A stretch of 64,000 nucleotides of DNA from Fasciola hepatica (taxonomy: Eukaryota; Platyhelminthes; Trematoda; Plagiorchiida; Fasciolidae): assembly GCA_948099385.1 (NCBI GenBank), contig CANUEZ040000168.1, positions 3,387,001 through 3,451,000 of the forward strand, given 5' to 3'. Positions 1 to 12,651 of this stretch are shown here, in pieces. Numbering within the stretch: the first letter of the stretch is position 1; the number at the start of each line of letters is the position of its first letter. The translations under genes and the position numbers were made by a program. The notes beneath the pieces are model-generated. The model was not told where the DNA came from. It was given only the letters and a program-made list of their open reading frames with translations, and ran no database searches.

Positions 1-3000
1 AAATACTAATGGTATCACTGAGAAATTTACCAATCAGGATATTAAACATAAAAACTCCTGGCGGAAAAATTCACTAACCACCAAGCAGCTGTTGGTTCCT
101 CTAGTTTTTTTTCCACCTACACTAGAGGCCAATGAACCAGTTCATCGCGAAATTTAATTAAGTAAGCGGAAGATGTGGCTGAATCTCTGCCAAGCTATGT
201 CTGAAACCGGAGGACTCAACATTTATTTCACCAGTATGTCATACGTTTATAGTTTTTGATTTCTCCGCTTCCAAGTAAAGTGGACTCTGAACCTCTAATT
301 TTCACCCACATCGTTTATTTTTAAGGAATCTGCTATAAAAATATTGGGCCGAAATTAGTCAATAACGACCATGATAAGCAGGTCATGGGCCGTGCAGTTT
401 TTCTGTGTGTAATGTGAACAAGTAAGTCTAGTATCGGTTTGAAATACATTTTCGAATCCAAGAAATTTCATTCAACATTTTCTGAATTCTCATACTGCCT
501 ACTGTTATACTACTTAGTAGCATTTTATGGTAAAAATAACTGCTATTTACCGTGGGAACAAGTGAGATTCATGAAGTGCCTTTGCAACCTCGCTTGGGAT
601 TAAGTTCAAACGCCAAGTAACCGATTGCGAAATTGGAGTTGTATTTGACACGTAGTGTAGTTCACAGCAGAGGAGTGTCAACCAAGGTTAACTACTTAAT
701 TCTGATCACCTATTGATGGACTTGAATGATTCACAGAGGGGGAAAATACACATAACCACACTGGTTTATTGTAACGAGTAGGATTGAAGTAAAAGTATCA
801 TGTTCGCATGTCGTTGCAATCAAAATTACATAAGAGGAACAACGGGATCTTTCATCTCAATAGTTGGGATCACAGACGTATGTTTCATTTGCATTCGCTC
901 TAGCACTCAGTCCCAACGGAGAATCTTGTCGTGTATTAATTGAGATGGACAAAATATTTACCACATGAGGAGAACGCAAGATGGAGTCATCTTAGCTGAA
1001 TCATCTGATGGACTACTTGAAATTAAACTAACTTCTGTCTACTTCAGCGAGATATGTCTCTGTTAGTTCCGTCGGGTACTGCAGATATAAAGTAAAAAAC
1101 ACTTGTTCTCCCTATGTTGGACATTGAAGCGACCATTAGGTTGATTATTATTGGAGCAGTATGAATGACTTTGAATAACTTGCGTGGAAAACACAATGTT
1201 ATTCATAGTGATCCATGAATCCAGGTTAGGCTGTGTTCGGCTAATGCAGTCATGGGGAACCATACTCTTGAACTTTTCTGTTTTTGTCATTTCAGATCGA
1301 ACATGTGCAAGCTCCCCTGCAGGAAAACCGGTGACACACTGTACAATACATCTGGTAGAGTAAGGCTGCTGTCTTCAGCTGAGGAGCTCTTGCCGTCGCA
1401 TAGTAATAGAAGGTTCACCTTAGTCACAGGAAATGTAATTTTTGAATGGGAGTGACGAGACCGTGGTCATCATCGGTTGTTGTTAGGCATTCGTGGTCCA
1501 ATGGGGGGTCATTCCGTTCCCGGCGAATAGTCGGATCAGCCCTCGTCAGTCTCACTTTAGGCCTTTGGTATTGTTATAACCTGTCCAGCGGTGATCGATA
1601 GATCTCCTGTCTGAAGTTCAATAACTCCTATCGCTGGCGCGCATAACCTTGAGGCAAGTGATTTGCGTGTGTGTCGGTCTACTTCTCAATCAGGTTTATG
1701 TTGCTGTGATATCATAAGAATTAATGGAGTATTATCCCGCTCACAATGTCACGGAATCAAACTACTGACATAGCAAGAGAATTACCGTAGTATTTTATAA
1801 AGTGTTTGAAAATATATGCTATTAAAAGCATCTCAGTACTGAGACAAGAACGTAATAAGTGTTTGATCTAGCTCTACAAAGGACTGAATGTTAGCTAAAT
1901 GTACATAGCTCCTAAGGCGCGAACAAAGTTCTCAGCAAGTCCAACCGAATGAGTATAGTTGGATGCAGTATGCAAATGATGACAACTAAATCCTTTCAGT
2001 CGATTACCAAGCCATTTAGCAAATAAGTGGGTACCGTCATCAATAATAAGTCACTCGATTTACTCCTTCTCTACTGAATGTCTTCCAATGAGCAGTCTGT
2101 GTGAACTCAGTTGTGGGGTCGACGTCGTTCATAATACACCAAACCAGAAAGGTAAACATGCACAGCGACCAGTGCACAAGATTTGTTCCAAAAGAGATCA
2201 CATAACTCAGCTGGTACAAACTGTCATGGTTCGCATGAAAACGGGTCGCGGAAGCCATTCGCTGAGTTGAGAAAGTTGCTTTTTTGTGGGCACCTTTGCC
2301 AACTCTTATCAATTCTGACAATATTGGCCCACAAATCAGGCCACCAGCATATCAGTCTGGTCGAGAGCGTTCTCTTACAAATTCCCAAATACCCGGAGTG
2401 TAAGTTTTACAGTAAAACTAATCGATGCTCCGAAGCAGGAGCAATATAGTCGTGAAAACACAGGATGCCCATCTTCTTAAGAACTGCTTCTTAGAAACGT
2501 GGAAACTGCTCACGACTCTCTGGGAGAAGTGAAGCTTCCGTCGTAAACATAGAATGCTTCGGTTTTTCACAAATCCTCATCCTGTGTTTTCTTCGAATAT
2601 CTGGCAGAACTGAACAAGTCTGGAACACTTGCGGATGCAGTTGTAGGCTTGACAGCCTTGGTTGTGTTCACAGATACATATGATGCTCTGCACAGTAGGC
2701 ATCTCGTGTCCAAAGTTCACGAATGAGTACACAAACGGACCGGTTTCCTGTGCAGACCAGTGAGTTGAACTTGGCGTGCTCAGCCACAACGCAGTAATGA
2801 AACTGAAATGACGCAGATGAAGCACCTTCAATTGTGTATAAGAAATTCACTTAAGAATCTAAAAAAGCAAGATTTTTGACCAAACATTATGCATCCTTGG
2901 CATTGAAGAGTGAGAAAATTGCCATCTTCTTCTCAGTACTCCATCCACTTCGAGTGAGACAAAAATTCAAAAAGCTCCCACAGTTCCTCGTACTCCATAG

Positions 3001-3094
3001 AGGTACATGCAGTGATTTGAGTGCCTTCACACGTGGTCCAGTGCACTACGACTTCATTTTCAGCATCTAACAAATCAGGTAAAGCCCCACCCTG
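1..3094. other. No supported gene (AT-rich non-coding)
   Basis: I see no ORF with recognisable protein similarity, no tRNA and no terminal-repeat structure in these 3.1 kb. Short open frames on the minus strand near 2577-2850 are rich in cysteine and histidine, but they shift frame and lack a start, splice context or known spacing. The stretch probably belongs to an intron or intergenic DNA. Confidence 0.5.
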
Positions 3095-3430
3095 ACTGTC
3101 AGATCATGTGGACAGCGAAATTGTTTTGTGATTGGTCGGCACTTTATCTGCAAATAAGTGTATACCTCCTTTTATAAGTAAACAGGTTATTACTAACTAA
3201 ATATGACAATATACTCTTTCTATTCTTGTCCATCTCTAAGTGCACGCAGTCAAAGTGCGAGACTTATCATCACATTCGATGCGCCGGGTAGATACACGTA
3301 TCACTGTAAAGTACACATCAAATGGCCTCATGTCATCTGAAATCATGATAGAATTTCCGTACGTGACTCTATTTGTGATACCGTCTGAATTTGTGGAGTA
3401 TAATTCGACTAACGCACCGTCATATTTGCG
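3095..3430 (+). repeat. Repeat linked to the Penelope-like element, copy 1
   Basis: This sequence lies directly upstream of the Penelope-like fragment. It resembles 19205-19420 over roughly 200 bp: both share GTCAGATCATG/GCCAGATCATG-type motifs, a GCGAAAT block, a TGATTGGTC/TAATTGGTC block, a run ending in CTCCTTTT.TA and a TGACA...TTCTTGTC segment in the same order. Penelope-like elements often carry terminal or leader repeats, so this is probably the 5' flank or pseudo-LTR of the family. The exact borders are not visible. Confidence 0.5.
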
Positions 3431-4224
3431 TTTTCTTGCTTACCTCGTTAGTATCCAACAGAAGCGAAAACGGGTGAAATGTTTGGCCTTCAGAGAGAGA
3501 AAAACTTGTTCTGAGGAAAACCTTGAGAACGAGCTGATGCACGTAAGAAACATTCTACGTGAGAATAGTTATCCGGATCGGTTTTATTGAAAGAAATATC
3601 ATTCAAAGAGTGCCTAAAATCACCGAAGAAACCGTGAAGAAGAAAGACCTATTTATTAGTTTACCATTTAAAGGTGATACGGTGGGTGAAATCCTAAACC
3701 GACGACTGAGGAGAGAAATTCAAAGCACGTTCAATGCTGCAACCGTACGTTGTGTGTTTCGAGGTGCTCCTCTGATCCACGTTCAGAACAAGGATAAACT
3801 GCCGATGCTGACCTCATCATTGGTTGTGTACTCTTTCAGATGTGTTTGTGACGCGTCGTATGTAGGTCGAACGGCACGACAGCTATCCACTCGGATCAAA
3901 GAGCATCACCCACGCTGGCTAAGACAAGGACAGACTGGATCGATAAACAGTGCAATATTAGCACACCTAGTTGACACCGGACATCAGGTGAATCCAAACA
4001 CGGCTTTCAAAGTTGTGTATCGAGCCCCCCCCCCCCCCCCCACAAGCAAATGCAAGGTTGTGCAGTTGAGCACTCTAGTGATAGCTGAGGAAATCGGAAT
4101 CAGGAAGCTGACCCCCGACCTTTGCGCCCAAAAGCGTTTGGTCCGGGCCCTTCAACTTCCATGGCCTAGGATCGACCGAGGCCGAGTAAATCTGTCGTCC
4201 TGTCACTCATACGGCGTAAGTTAG
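3430..4224 (+). mobile_element. Penelope-like retroelement, C-terminal fragment with GIY-YIG endonuclease
   Basis: Two overlapping frames give one protein. The frame ending at 3590 carries a basic stretch, KRKRVKCLAFRERKTC, and a YPDRF motif typical of the region just after the reverse transcriptase of Penelope-like elements. After a frameshift near 3585 the second frame runs to 4224. It contains a GIY-YIG-type endonuclease core (VYSFRCVCDASYVGRT, then RIKEHH and an AILAHLVDTGH histidine motif) and the usual C-terminal IAEEIGIRKLTPDLCAQKR...PWP segment. In intact elements this domain nicks the target DNA for primed reverse transcription. The RT itself is absent upstream, and the frame is broken, so this copy is dead. 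A 17-base C run lies inside the endonuclease part. The family call rests on the GIY-YIG arrangement and flanking motifs. Confidence 0.75.
4025..4041 (+). repeat. Poly-C tract (17 C)
   Basis: Seventeen consecutive C bases inside the Penelope-like reading frame, read as a short proline run. It joins two otherwise well-matched parts of the domain, so it is probably a later expansion. Its exact length is open to sequencing error. Confidence 0.85.
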
Positions 4225-5047
4225 ATAAACCGATCAAATGACAAGGACAAATTGACTGTTGACAAACCCCTACCCATGATTGGTGTTTACTCCATGTCTA
4301 TCCGCATGATTCTTGCTGAGTGTCTCCCATGTAATTGTAAACGGCTTGAGAATGAATTACTGAAAAATACTTGTTTCGCGAAATTGAAATTCTATGAGAT
4401 ACAATGGGTATTTTCTTAACAATCTGTAACCAAGGCAAATCAAAATATAAACGTGTTCAAATATAAACGGATTCAGCCGATTAGGTTAGCGATATGACTA
4501 ACCGATGCTTGGCATGCGATATGAAATTTCGGTCAAGGGCAGCCACAAAGGAAGCCACAATCACAATTCGCTGTTGTTTAAAATTGCAGTTCTTCAATCC
4601 TAGTTTGCGTACTAATTAGTTAGTTAGTAACCAATTTGGCAATTCGATTCCTGCAGGGTTTGTCGCCAGACTTTTCGTACACATTTTACATATGTGTGCG
4701 TGTGTGCTTCTGTATCGATTTATTGTTTACGGCCAGTTTCATTTTAGTTTGGTTGAACTGTCTAGAGTTTGTAGCTTATCAAAACTATTAGGTATGATTT
4801 TAACATGTTTCCGCTCACACTACCTTTTGGTACCAGTGGCTCAGTAGAAATGAGTATTTATCGAGCACTATTCCAAAAATTTTCTCCTCACGATGAACGC
4901 AAATATTTGGCTTTGACTATTTGACATTTCTTCGGTCGTGCATGAGTGATTGAAATGTTTCCACTAATTTCAGCTTTGATACGATTTTGACTTTATTTGT
5001 TGGTCGGAATTAAGCGCCTGCCTATTCGTCTGTCTCTCTCCCTCTCC

Positions 5048-5051
<4 letters not shown>
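4225..5051. other. Non-coding stretch after the Penelope-like fragment
   Basis: No supported gene. It contains a direct repeat of TTAG/AGTTAGTTAG type near 4615-4630 and some short TG runs near 4693-4705. The 3' end of the Penelope-like element probably lies in here, but no terminal repeat can be fixed. Confidence 0.45.

Positions 5052-5113
<62 letters not shown>
5052..5113. repeat. (TA)n microsatellite
   Basis: About 62 bp of nearly pure TA dinucleotides, preceded by a CT-rich run (TCTCTCTCCCTCTCC). The tyrosine/isoleucine ORFs that cross it on both strands are artefacts of the repeat. Confidence 0.97.
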
Positions 5114-5117
<4 letters not shown>

Positions 5118-7505
5118 ATAAATATATATATAATGATTCAAACACAGACCAGATGCCAGCACAACGGGAAGTACAAATATGAGGAAAGTACAACAGAGCT
5201 TATCAATCAGCCACTGGTATGAATATCTCTCACGGTTGCGTGCATTGTGGGTTGGTATACTACTCGGTCAGCCTATCCAAAGAAGTGGGTTTTGTTCGAA
5301 GATAAACCTCTAGTCTTTGAGCAGCCAACTGGGCCTTGCAGAACGGCACCTCTCTTCTTGGTGAGCCGGCGGCCAACGTTATCGTTCACTCACCCCTTGT
5401 TGGAAACTTTTTCGGGTCAGTGAAACACTACAACAACACAAGTATGCAAAGATAAAGAATGACGGTCACGAAGTGACGGTTATGATAACGACAACAACAG
5501 CGGTTGGACATACGTCCACGTCACTGGTGACTAAGGATGTGGACAGAAGCTGACGGGGTCTTCAAATGTGTGCTGGATGCAACTCTATCCCGTGCGGATT
5601 ACGCGTGTACTATGTCAAAGAATATGAGAACTGCAGTCTTAGTCAAGGTGCACTTTAACCCCGACGATATCCTTAAAGACCGATTTCAGGGCTTTACCTA
5701 TCCCGAAACCCCCTTGACGGAAGGTCCATACAGCCCACGTGCGGTCAGTCAACGGCCAAATTTTCTTCACTGCCACTGAGATTAAGTAAATAACCAGAGG
5801 AGTTTTTATGGATGGCATGATAGTATGAGTAGTGATTGTTATTTTGTGACGACCATTTATTCGATTATATTACCCCGTTATGATATTGAATACCAAAGGA
5901 TGATTTATCGCTGGGACTGTCCCAAAATGATGAGGAATCAACCATGAGCATTCTACACCGTGTCAGCTGCTATGCAACAGGCAATCCGAACGATGCGTTG
6001 ATGCGTCCAAATAGGCTGTTCAGGAAAGAAGGTTAAAGTGCTTCTCTTAAGTTTACTAAAATGTTTCGGTTGAACCATCGCGCAAATGAAAAGCAGAATT
6101 CTCCGGAAATTTCTCTTTCTTTGAAGCACTCAGGCAGCCAAAAACTATGATTTCTATTAAGCATTACGGAGCTCCAGGAGAACTGGGGAATAAAACACGG
6201 ATTGAATACCAGTGGAACAACGAATGAACGGATGCCGTGGGACCCGTCTCCTAAGAGAAGAAGTATTCTTCGGAAATTTTGGTTACGATAGAGTAAAAAA
6301 TCGGTTTCGCTCATATAAGGTGTCCGGAAAGCAAAACAGATACAGTCTATCTAGTCCAATTGCAGTCTACGGTCTAACGCCAAGTCTTCTTCTCACAAGT
6401 GTACTTTTCGAAGAGTAACTGAATTTTCTCTGTGAAACAATGACCCTAGTTTTCTATAAACGAGACACACCTTGTTGCTCAGTCGATCTACTCACACGTC
6501 ATATGTTGGCCCATGTCCAACGCACAATCGGGCATACGTGGTCAGCTGACGGAATGTGGACGAAAAATCTAATGACCAAAAGAGGCTTTCTAATTGTTCC
6601 ATTATCGGTCAAATCGGTCAGTCCTGCATGCAGTCCGGCTCGAAGCGCGTGTTTCTATGTTTCTGTATGTACTTTTCTGAGTATCTTAAGTGGTGCACCT
6701 TTCAACAGACAACCTATTTTCGCTAATATGCAGCACGTCAAAGCCGATCTGGAATTCAGGTCAAAGCTTGAGCCAAAAGATTTGTGAACGATAGGAGAGC
6801 TGATTGGTAAGACAAGAAAGGATTCCCGTCAAGTAGTCGATGGCCATATCACTAATCAACCAATTAGAAGAAAGGCAAGCCACTGCAAGTTTGAACCAAT
6901 CAATCTATGTTGCAATGATTAGTGACAGTGACATTTTACTCCTATATAATTACTGTTATATACTAATAAACTGGGTTTATTCGAGGGCATAAATGTCTTC
7001 TCACCATAGCTGGTGGGATGGAGCAGAACACCTTGTGTTAGCCAACCATAAACGTACAATTCTCCTGAACGATGTACGGACAGGCACTAGTTCGTACTAG
7101 GGCGTTGACGTGATGTAATTCACGAATCAGAGGTTGTATACCACAGACCATCCATGGAATTAGAAAAGAAAACACAGGGATTACAAAAGACTTTATGTAG
7201 CTGGAAGCACAAGAAGAATAACAATCCATTTAACTTCCCTGATCCGAGTGGCAAACAAAAGTTGGACAGTGGGTGCCCGAACAAGAATGGAAAAATGAAA
7301 GACAAATGACAAAGATGACTGTTTGAACGAATGGGTTAGTTAATGAGAGAAGCCAGATAAAGTAACACTGTGAACACGCTGAACAAACATCGGATAAAGA
7401 TAGATAGGATTAAGGACGAATACAACCGAATTCAATCAATTCCGTGAACGTAAGACCGATTGGATATATAATCCCATCAGTATCAACGTGTGGAGTGAGT
7501 CCAAT
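5114..7505. other. No supported gene
   Basis: Several short ORFs occur (for example 5537-5779, 6440-6787 and 6033-6314 on the minus strand), but none shows a recognisable domain, a signal peptide or convincing splice context. An AATAAA-type signal near 6967 and an inverted TTTATT near 6976 are present without an assignable gene. Confidence 0.45.
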
Positions 7506-7699
7506 TCAAGTGGGTTTTCGACAGGTACCCCATGTGCACTCCTTGGTGCAACATTCACTGTCCGACCAGCAGAAACTGTTCTCGGATTTGCATGCGACAC
7601 AAGTGCCTTTGAACGGAGCAGTGAGTTCGCACACCATATTAGCACAGCATGGCTTGAAGAATGTTCCGGAACAATATTCACCGAGTGGCACGCATTCAC
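7506..7699 (-). CDS. Small cysteine-rich secreted protein, last exon (family member B)
   Basis: The minus strand has an acceptor, TTACTTCAACAG, followed by an exon that starts with two bases of a split codon and then reads GECVPLGEYC, continuing to a TGA at 7506-7508. The 12 cysteines are spaced C-x6-C-x7-CC-x4-C-x9-C-x2-C-x6-C-x5-CC-x3-C-x4-C, with RKPT at the C-terminus. The same spacing and the same exon phase are found at 12467-12651. The two proteins share GTCVACK, PCC and ECC segments, so they are paralogues. The pattern recalls cystine-knot-like small secreted proteins known from trematodes, and possibly the schistosome family named UPF0506, but I cannot run the search. The role is unknown. 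I did not find a signal-peptide exon close upstream; it may lie further away or be shared with member A. Confidence 0.75.
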
Positions 7700-8209
7700 C
7701 TGTTGAAGTAATTTTTAGTGGAGATAGAGAATGGGGAAAGAGATATGGAAAGGTATAAGATTGATGAAGACTAACTGAAGAGATTTTGCAGACAACTGAA
7801 CTAAATTTCTTGTTTAATATCAGTTTCAGTCGCTCTTTATCTATCAGTAGTAATGTGGGGTATTGAGCGAAAACTAAGTGAATTTCGATCCGCGTAATCT
7901 TTCAACACACAAGGAAATAGGCATTTCAGTGAATTTAGGATAAACCAGCACAGTCCACAAAATGGTAATAAACCCACCCAGAACCATACCATTAAATCCA
8001 CCAAGTTTGGCATGCTGAAGCGATAACCCACTGATATAATAAATTTGCACACTGATTCAAAATATGGCTTCAACAAATCGATTTATTAGTGGATTCGGAA
8101 TGCAAAACAACTAACTGGTTACGAAAAACGATGACATTTATTTGTATTCAATGAAACACACAGACAAGATTTCAACGAATTTGTGGTTGGTCTAATGTTA
8201 CGTGTAATC
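7700..8209. other. Non-coding, upstream of family member B exon
   Basis: Probable intron sequence of gene B on the minus strand. A hydrophobic minus-strand frame (VDLMVWFWVGLLPFCGLCWF, about 7910-8010) looks signal-like. However, its only nearby donor-like sites are in the wrong phase, so I do not assign it. Confidence 0.4.
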
Positions 8210-8860
8210 TCATTCGTCGAGGATGATGGACTTCAGATAGGGCAGAGCTCCGACAATTCTTCCTTCTACATAGGCAGACGTAGCTAATATTCCCCAGATA
8301 TTCTCACTCTGGTTCAAGTTTGGAATGTGAGCTGTCCAGATCATTGTCTTGGTATTCCAGCACAGTGGTCACATTCTGGTGAGGTTACCTGTACGTATAA
8401 CTGTGTTTTCATGTTGAAGGGTGATGCACCTTTGTCAATTTTTAGGAATCACTTGGAGTATAAATTCATCGAAGGTTCTCTTGTAAGAGTCAGTTCTCTG
8501 TTTGCCTTCCGGAAAGCTTACATTCAGTTTCACGGATCTCTACAATCTTGATGCACTTGTAAATTGATTCGAATCTCCACGCAGTAGTAGTCTTCCAATA
8601 GCCTCATTGGAGATGCTTCTTCGAGTTCTACGCTTCTTCTTTACGATATAATGATCTGGGTTCTTCAGAATGTGACGAGCAACAAGTGTCAATCTGTGAT
8701 TTTCTGGATAAGTCGTGTGTGCTTATCTGAGAGTCCCATTTGCGAATAGGTTCCCTTGATCCAATTCGAGATAACTGTGAGCCTCGTGACATTCTACAGT
8801 TGGGATAAATCGAGAGATTGTTTCTTCTAACGAGAAATATGTCTTGAATCAACCTTGTTC
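8210..8860 (-). mobile_element. Tc1/mariner transposase relic
   Basis: On the minus strand, 8345 to 8282 reads TAHIPNLNQSENIWGILA. This matches the WPxxSPDLNPIENxWG hallmark around the last catalytic residue of Tc1/mariner DD34E transposases, and the glutamate of that motif is kept. The frame ends at a TGA at 8210-8212 after a short helical tail, as in the family. Upstream pieces in shifted frames include LQHENTVIRTGNLTRM, equivalent to the HNDNAPxHT-like segment, and a basic KKKRRTRRSISNEAIG segment like the linker after the helix-turn-helix domains. Stops and frameshifts make it inactive. The terminal inverted repeats were not identified. Confidence 0.65.
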
Positions 8861-11800
8861 ACAAGCCGCATGCGGAGTTCAAATCACTCAGTAACATGAG
8901 ACTAAGCATCTGTGAGCATTGCAAATGAATCACCTACAACGAAGTTCGTTTCTGACATTCATCAAGGTGTGTGTTCATTAGAGTTCCATGGGTAACATTA
9001 TTTCAGCCATATAGTCATCAGTGCCCGATAATCCAATAAGGTTCAGTGAAGAAATCCTACATCACACATGCATGCTCGAGTGATGAATCCGGGGCTCAAA
9101 TGACACGATAATCAATCTCACTTCGGACAACTGTCGACAAACGTATATCGACTATCAACTCGAGGCTCGAGTTTTGTTCACAATACCTATTTATGAGTGA
9201 CAGATTTTTTCTACTTCAATATCATCGAACCATCGGGAACCACCTGGAAGAATTCAGATGATCGATGATCCGCTTAGAAGAATCAATGCAGTCAAGAGCT
9301 TGACGTGAGTGTTGAACATGGGAAAATACCCAATGAGCTGTGTACCGTATGATACTGATTACTCACAGATCTATTCTGTCACATGCAATTCCTTTCCATT
9401 AACTTCGGGAATAAAATGCAATTCTCACTTGTATACAACCGGTTCCATCTACTGATATAGATACTATTCCTCTTCTCTGTCGCGCACCCACAGACCGAAC
9501 ACCTCTATCCAACTGGAATGCATCTCTCTGGTTGGGAAATCTGAGCAAGAAAGATAAGTAGCATTTGTGTACTGAAATTTCCCTAGAATTACTCGTTCTT
9601 TTGCCCTGTTCACATTCTCATCACACATGAACGGACAATACCGATCAACGAGTGTGAAGTTTCATTCACTTCTACATTTTCCCATCCTGAACTGGTAAAT
9701 TTATGGGAACTGAATACTCATACAAGTATCCTGTTTATCATTGAATATTTGTGGAAAGACTGTTTTCGCGAACAGAGAGACCGGTGATCTCGTCAATCAC
9801 GTAGGCCAATTATCACGAGTGTAAACTGCAGCCGAGGTGTTCACCCCAGTGTGTGTACTCCACGAATGTATCAGTTCATTGACAAAATAATGCGCGCATA
9901 TTTCTTCACTGCCTGAGCGAGTATTATCAGTCGTGTGTAATGTAATGAATGACTCGTCAAAATCATGACGATTGTAGTGACAGGCAAACAAATGGTAATC
10001 ACAATGAACGGAAAACCACTTGGCGTCTCGTTGTCAGGATTTGTGCACTACTTTTTGACGTCGTCTTTTAATGAAGGGTAATTTCCCACATCCTCATTTC
10101 TGAGTTATTTGAATTTTGATTTCATTATACCAAAAGAACTAAAGAGATTACCAATATTAGTTTTTAGTTAGTGTCGTGTATACCTCATGTATTATCCATA
10201 CGTAGGTGGTCAACGCACATGATCTCCACATCGTCACGAGTACGAAAACACCTTCACTTTGTGCGACTGGGTGTCGTATCACGAACAGTCCGATCACATA
10301 CCAGTTCGGACTTTTATAGATTATAATGATTCTATACTTCCCGATTGACTTAGTGTCATAGATTTGTACATTCTCTCACTCCCGTGTTGTCGGTGTACAC
10401 CAAGTTCAATACATGTACCGTTCCACTACCGAACTGCTTACTTCTGAACACAACAGTTAGCAATGCAGTTAACTACCACATGAATACCATTAATCAACAG
10501 TGCGTTAGCCGTTTTATCGATCTTAGCTTGAATGCATTGTGATCAAAGTTCAGTCAGTTTCGGAATAAAATGAACTTCCGCTGCCACCCCGCATGTGGAG
10601 CCCGGGTCTGATGATAATGTTTTTTGTCGATTCGACTTCGAACCGTCCGGTAGTGGTGTGAATAAAATATGTCAAGCAGAACCGCAGGGCTGTCAGTCGT
10701 TGTATCGTCCAAATCCAGAGCGCGTGCATCTACGCATGCTGCAATACAAATAATGCTGTTTTATGAGAGCAAGAACAAGCATCATCACAGGACAGATTGA
10801 ATCAAACTGTTTCGCGTAATTTTCTCAACCGTAATCTTTGCATAGGTTTTGCTCTACCAACTGCTTTCAGTTTCTACAATAGTTCATTGTTCTGAACAAA
10901 CTTTCACATGATTATATACACACAGTTGAGAACATTGCTCAAACCAGTTGAATTCAGTCTGTCCTGATTCTTGTTCTCGCCCTTATGAAGTTTCTAAGGG
11001 GAACTGGATTCATGAAACCGAATTGTACAACTGAAAACTTCAATCACTCTCTATCCGGTCAGTTTTAATCCTGGGTTTTTTTTAACTAATACCAAATGAA
11101 GGTCAATGAGTGCTAGCAAACCGTTTTCCCCATCAGATATTTTTTGTCGAGACAGAGTTATCAGGTCTACGCTTATCTTATATGGAGACTACTATCATTT
11201 CGCCTCGACTCTACCGTTATCATCTCATGAGTTGTATCCATCTCTACCCACCCCTATCCGACTGATGTGATGTGTTTGATAAATGTGTTCGCGTTTATCT
11301 GTTGTGTCGTCAGGATCAAAAAAGATGGTAGAATAAAGTGTAACCAATTGTACCACCACAAGGATCACCTTGAAACTATATTCGTGATGTGACCGTGTCA
11401 TTTAGAGTGCGTCAAATAAAGTCATCTCCATAATTTGACTACTGATGACATTTGGTGTTAGACAATTGATGAAATGCAGTTATATGACATGCTCCACTTC
11501 GAAAATGCAACACTTCTACTAACAAATGTCCGAACCTCATTTCGGCTGGAAAATTTAGTCGGTATGCAATACCAGCGGGTGCCGTGAAAGCGCAGGGTTT
11601 GAGGAAAATAGACGGGTTTACCACATGCACAGAAACAGAGAGAGAGATGAGTTAACCGACTTTTGAGTAAAATCCCTGTGCCCGCTAATTGCAGAGAAAA
11701 ACATTCCTAGAAAGATATTTATTGTCATCCAAATGGCAAATATGATGAAGGGGGTGGGGGATGGTCTGTTCGGATTATTTAAATTTACCACCGTGAATTA

Positions 11801-12466
11801 GATATTACTATAAGTATTTACATGAAAAGCAAATTTAAAGCGCTAGATTCTTTCTACCCAATTCCTAAGAGCATAAAGAAGACAGGTTATGAAAAGCAAG
11901 TGTTTCATTTAGTCTTGTGAACCACAACCGTAAAACGTACGGTACAGTAGGTCACGGGTTAAGCGGCCCCATATTACATCTTTCGATGAATCTTGCAGTT
12001 CATTCGGGGAAGGGAAAAGATCACAAAACGGTCCAAAAATCGCATATAGTTCAGGCTGATCTTGTTGAAATCGTACTTCCAAAGATATACATAGAATTGT
12101 GAAGCATTAAATCATGCATATAGCACTTCGATCGTAAGTTCTACGCGAGATTTATCTGCGAAATGGTTTGTGTAAGAAGCTGTGCTGTTCTTCACGGTGT
12201 CTCGCAATTAAGTTCATGATTGAAACACAAATGAAAAAAGTGATAACAATCGTGACTGACAGTGAATAGAATTCGTTTAGGCTTTCAGAACACAAACTAA
12301 GAACGTCGAAAGGATAGAATCATCTCAGTAATTGACAAACTTGATATAACATTTGATTGTTTGTTGCATGCGGCAGTTTGTCAGCATGCAGTAGAACGAA
12401 TAACAAACACGCGGGTCGACCGGCGGTTGACACGCACTCCTGGTCAGCTGATCCGATGCGAAATGT
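8861..12466. other. No supported gene (probable intron or intergenic)
   Basis: These 3.6 kb show no ORF with recognisable similarity, no long repeat and no RNA gene. I scanned the minus strand for a short signal-peptide exon with a phase-1 donor that could serve the 7506-7699 exon and found none. GT-rich donor complements at about 9114, 9428 and 10377 are not preceded by hydrophobic coding sequence. Confidence 0.45.
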
Positions 12467-12651
12467 TTATCGGCAGGATAATACGGAACAATCCTTGTTA
12501 CAGCATTCATCATCTGATAAACAGAACCTTCCGGGGGCTTTGCAAGCAACACATGTGCCCCTGAGCAAGAAATCCAGTTGGCAGACGCTATTGCCACAAC
12601 ACGGACTAAACACTGTCCAGCTGCATCTTTCGCCAAGCCCGACGCAGCTAC
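12467..12651 (-). CDS. Small cysteine-rich secreted protein, last exon (family member A)
   Basis: The minus strand shows an acceptor (TGCCAGCAG) at 12652 followed by an exon whose first two bases complete a split codon. It then reads SCVGLGERC to a TAA at 12467-12469. The 12 cysteines have exactly the spacing of the 7506-7699 exon (C-x6-C-x7-CC-x4-C-x9-C-x2-C-x6-C-x5-CC-x3-C-x4-C), and the GTCVACK segment is identical. Joined to the phase-1 signal exon at 16546-16603 it would give an 80-residue secreted protein of 19 signal residues plus a compact disulphide-rich domain. The longer overlapping ORF at 12325-12768 is a different frame without this pattern. Biological role unknown. Confidence 0.75.

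Noticed and set aside
2577..2850. Cysteine-rich minus-strand frames (ICICEHNQGCQAYNCIRKC)
   Set aside because: Spacing does not match the cysteine-rich family or another domain I know, and the similarity-like parts are in different frames.
4993..5193. Tyrosine/isoleucine-rich ORFs at 4993-5193, 21475-21791 and 58530-59100, and polytyrosine at 26325-26525
   Set aside because: Translations of TA or TAC microsatellites.
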